Assembly (NCBI GenBank): GCA_029776205.1
Contig: JAKOTQ010000065.1
Location: 1-32,325, forward strand
From: Bacillota bacterium
GTDB lineage: Bacteria; Bacillota; UBA4882; UBA8346
Direction: 5' to 3'
DNA: 32,325 bases
The notes under the pieces are model-generated. The model had not been told where the DNA came from and searched no databases. It saw only the letters and a program-made list of their open reading frames with translations. The position numbers and the translations under genes were made by a program. Shown one piece after another: positions 31,025 to 32,325 of the stretch. Position 1 is the stretch's first letter; every line of letters begins with the position of its first letter.

Positions 31025-31867
31025 TTACTTAGAAAGGATCTTCCGATTGACCCAACCGAAGAAGACTAACCACATAATGAAAGTGATCCCCAACAGCCAT
31101 TTAATTCCCCGATGCATATAGAGGGATGTTTGCAACTGAACCGCAATAGCCTTCTGACGTAATTCCTGCCAATAGGTTAGCGTCTTCTGAATATAACTCC
31201 GCGTCTCTTTAAATTTAGGCTCCGAATCAGACTGAACGTTGGAAAGCCCTGCATTATAAGCCTCCAATGCCAAATCAATCCGTCCGTCATAACGATCCAG
31301 CAGCTTCCGAAAATATTTGACGCCCACCTCAATATTGGGTGCTATCTCATAAATACAATCCTCGGAACACACTTTCAGATTGCTATGAGTGCCGGTACAC
31401 TGGGATTTGCTATATTCCTGCCATACTGACGGCATAATCTGCATCAATCCCCGTGCTCCGGCCTTAGATACCGCCCGGGGATTAAAATTGCTCTCGGCTT
31501 TGATAATGGCAAAGACCAACATCGGATCGAGTTTTTCTTTTAATGCATAGCGGTTAATCTCCCGAATAATCGGCTGCACATCTCCGGTAAGTTGGTGAGA
31601 CTGCATATGAGCACTACTTAAAACGGTCATCGCCCGTTCAGCCGGACCGCCAGCCACCCAAAAACTCAAACCAGCCAAAGCAAGCATCACCGTGATCAAT
31701 AGCAATAACGAAAAAACCCATGAAGGATCCAAATTTCGCTTTTGGCGAAATGTATCCCAAAGAATCACGGCAGGGCTGAGAATAAATCTCATGATATGTG
31801 AAAAATAACGCTGTACAATACCGGTATGACGTTTACGTCTTCTGGTTCGATTTTTGGAAGATGGCAT
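31025..31867 (-). CDS. Membrane-anchored lytic transglycosylase (SLT domain)
   Basis: 280 residues. A basic N-terminus (SSKNRTRRRKRHTG), one membrane helix (about 51-73), a ~170-residue outside domain, and a second helix near the C-terminus (about 254-274). The SLT domain starts at about 100: VFAIIKAESNFNPRAVSKAGARGLMQIMP, given here in parts, with catalytic Glu125, then EAYNAGLSNV. The segment CTGTHSNLKVCSEDC has three cysteines. It cuts peptidoglycan glycan strands. ATG 31867 lies 6 bases from GGAG. It lies between yabP and yabQ, so it is probably co-expressed in the mother cell; a second membrane helix at the C-terminus is unusual for this family. Confidence 0.9.
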   Translation of the reverse strand: MPSSKNRTRRRKRHTGIVQRYFSHIMRFILSPAVILWDTFRQKRNLDPSWVFSLLLLITVMLALAGLSFWVAGGPAERAMTVLSSAHMQSHQLTGDVQPIIREINRYALKEKLDPMLVFAIIKAESNFNPRAVSKAGARGLMQIMPSVWQEYSKSQCTGTHSNLKVCSEDCIYEIAPNIEVGVKYFRKLLDRYDGRIDLALEAYNAGLSNVQSDSEPKFKETRSYIQKTLTYWQELRQKAIAVQLQTSLYMHRGIKWLLGITFIMWLVFFGWVNRKILSK

Positions 31868-31970
31868 GGATATCTCCAATCAGCTAATCATGCTGATAAA
31901 ATTCGCGGATCGACCGAAAATTCCTGCCATTCTTCCTACCGATCCAAAAATCCAAAATTCCCCTGCATCG

Positions 31971-32261
31971 TTACTTAGCTAATTTACTGAAAAATCCTTT
32001 ACCTTTTTTGCCCAGATTATCATCAGCGTAAACCAACGAATTAACCGTTCCTTCGATCATCACCTTTCCCTGCTCTAAATTCAACTGCTGAATGTGAAGT
32101 TGTTCCCCCTTGATCTCCAAAATTCCGGAACTGGTCTCCAAAATCACCCGCTCTTGATCATAACTATCCAAATTGGTTACACCTTCGATGCCCAGTAACC
32201 GGCGTCCATTCATATTCACATTATGCATTAATTCATGATTGGATTTGCTTTGTGCTTCCAC
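31971..32261 (-). CDS. yabP: Sporulation protein YabP
   Basis: 96 residues. HNVNMNGRRLLGIEGVTNLDSYDQERVILETSSGILEIKGEQL and LNLEQGKVMIEGTVNSLVYAD (quoted in part: LLGIEGVTNLDSYD, GQVMIEG-type) match the YabP/YqfC family, a beta-rich protein that works with YabQ in cortex assembly. The start is GTG at 32261, 7-8 bases after AAAGGAGGAG; upstream in-frame codons extend to 32315 but lack a ribosome site. A basic, Gly/Lys-rich tail (GKKGKGFFSKLAK) follows. The region 32262-32325 holds the end of a preceding unit that I could not identify (usually an RqcP/YabO-type S4 protein precedes yabP). Confidence 0.9.
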   Translation of the reverse strand: MEAQSKSNHELMHNVNMNGRRLLGIEGVTNLDSYDQERVILETSSGILEIKGEQLHIQQLNLEQGKVMIEGTVNSLVYADDNLGKKGKGFFSKLAK

Positions 32262-32325
32262 GCCGACTCCTCCTTTTAATTCATCATATTCCCGGAGCCG
32301 ACGGGATAGAAGCATTCTTCAGCGT

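Overview
The window is chromosomal DNA of an endospore-forming, probably anaerobic Firmicute of clostridial type. The evidence is gene content: a SCIFF ranthipeptide with its radical-SAM maturase, sporulation genes (yabP, yabQ, yyaC, a SpoVB-type flippase, CotF-like coat proteins, a SleB-type hydrolase), a clostridial 2[4Fe-4S] ferredoxin, strong GGAGG ribosome binding sites and U-tailed hairpin terminators. The species cannot be named from this. There is no prophage, IS element, CRISPR array or rRNA; it reads as ordinary core chromosome with a few odd details.

Layout. 1-4.1 kb: the 3' end of an unrecognised gene, then on the minus strand the SCIFF pair (scfA, a hairpin, scfB), a membrane protein with an HEAGH zinc-protease signature, and an endonuclease III-like glycosylase. 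4.3-10.2 kb: a CheC-like protein, a SleB-like hydrolase, a YfbR-like HD nucleotidase, an S1-domain protein, a large unrecognised protein that may be a six-hairpin glycosidase relative, and a VanW/G5 protein. 10.3-13.9 kb: yyaC, a stand-alone MsmK/UgpC-type sugar-ABC ATPase, two small coat-like proteins and a Cof-type HAD phosphatase. 14.1-15.9 kb: an amt-PII nitrogen operon. 15.9-18.8 kb: an RsuA-type pseudouridine synthase and a class A PBP. 19.0-21.6 kb: a NitT/TauT-type ABC importer. 21.7-25.9 kb: a YiaK/DlgD-like dehydrogenase, a SpoVB-like flippase and a second class A PBP whose 3' end overlaps the flippase gene. 26.0-28.0 kb: a small RHH protein, ferredoxin, tRNA-Gly(CCC), tRNA-Thr(CGT), a 29-residue membrane peptide, CrcB and an NlpC/P60 protein. 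28.1-32.3 kb: an HD-GYP gene broken at a T8 run, an XRE regulator, a secreted CAP-domain protein, and a yabP-(lytic transglycosylase)-yabQ group.

Together, many genes deal with the envelope and spore: two PBPs, a lipid II/polysaccharide-type flippase, SleB-, NlpC- and SLT-type hydrolases, VanW, YabP/YabQ and coat proteins. Nutrient uptake (ammonium, sugar ATPase, NitT/TauT importer) makes up a second theme. I found no clear new multi-gene system. The best leads are the T8 frameshift in the HD-GYP gene, a hairpin that covers the flippase ribosome binding site, a hairpin between scfA and scfB, a lytic transglycosylase gene between yabP and yabQ, and the membrane HEAGH protein next to the SCIFF locus. 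All functions are inferred from reading the sequence; no database search was run.
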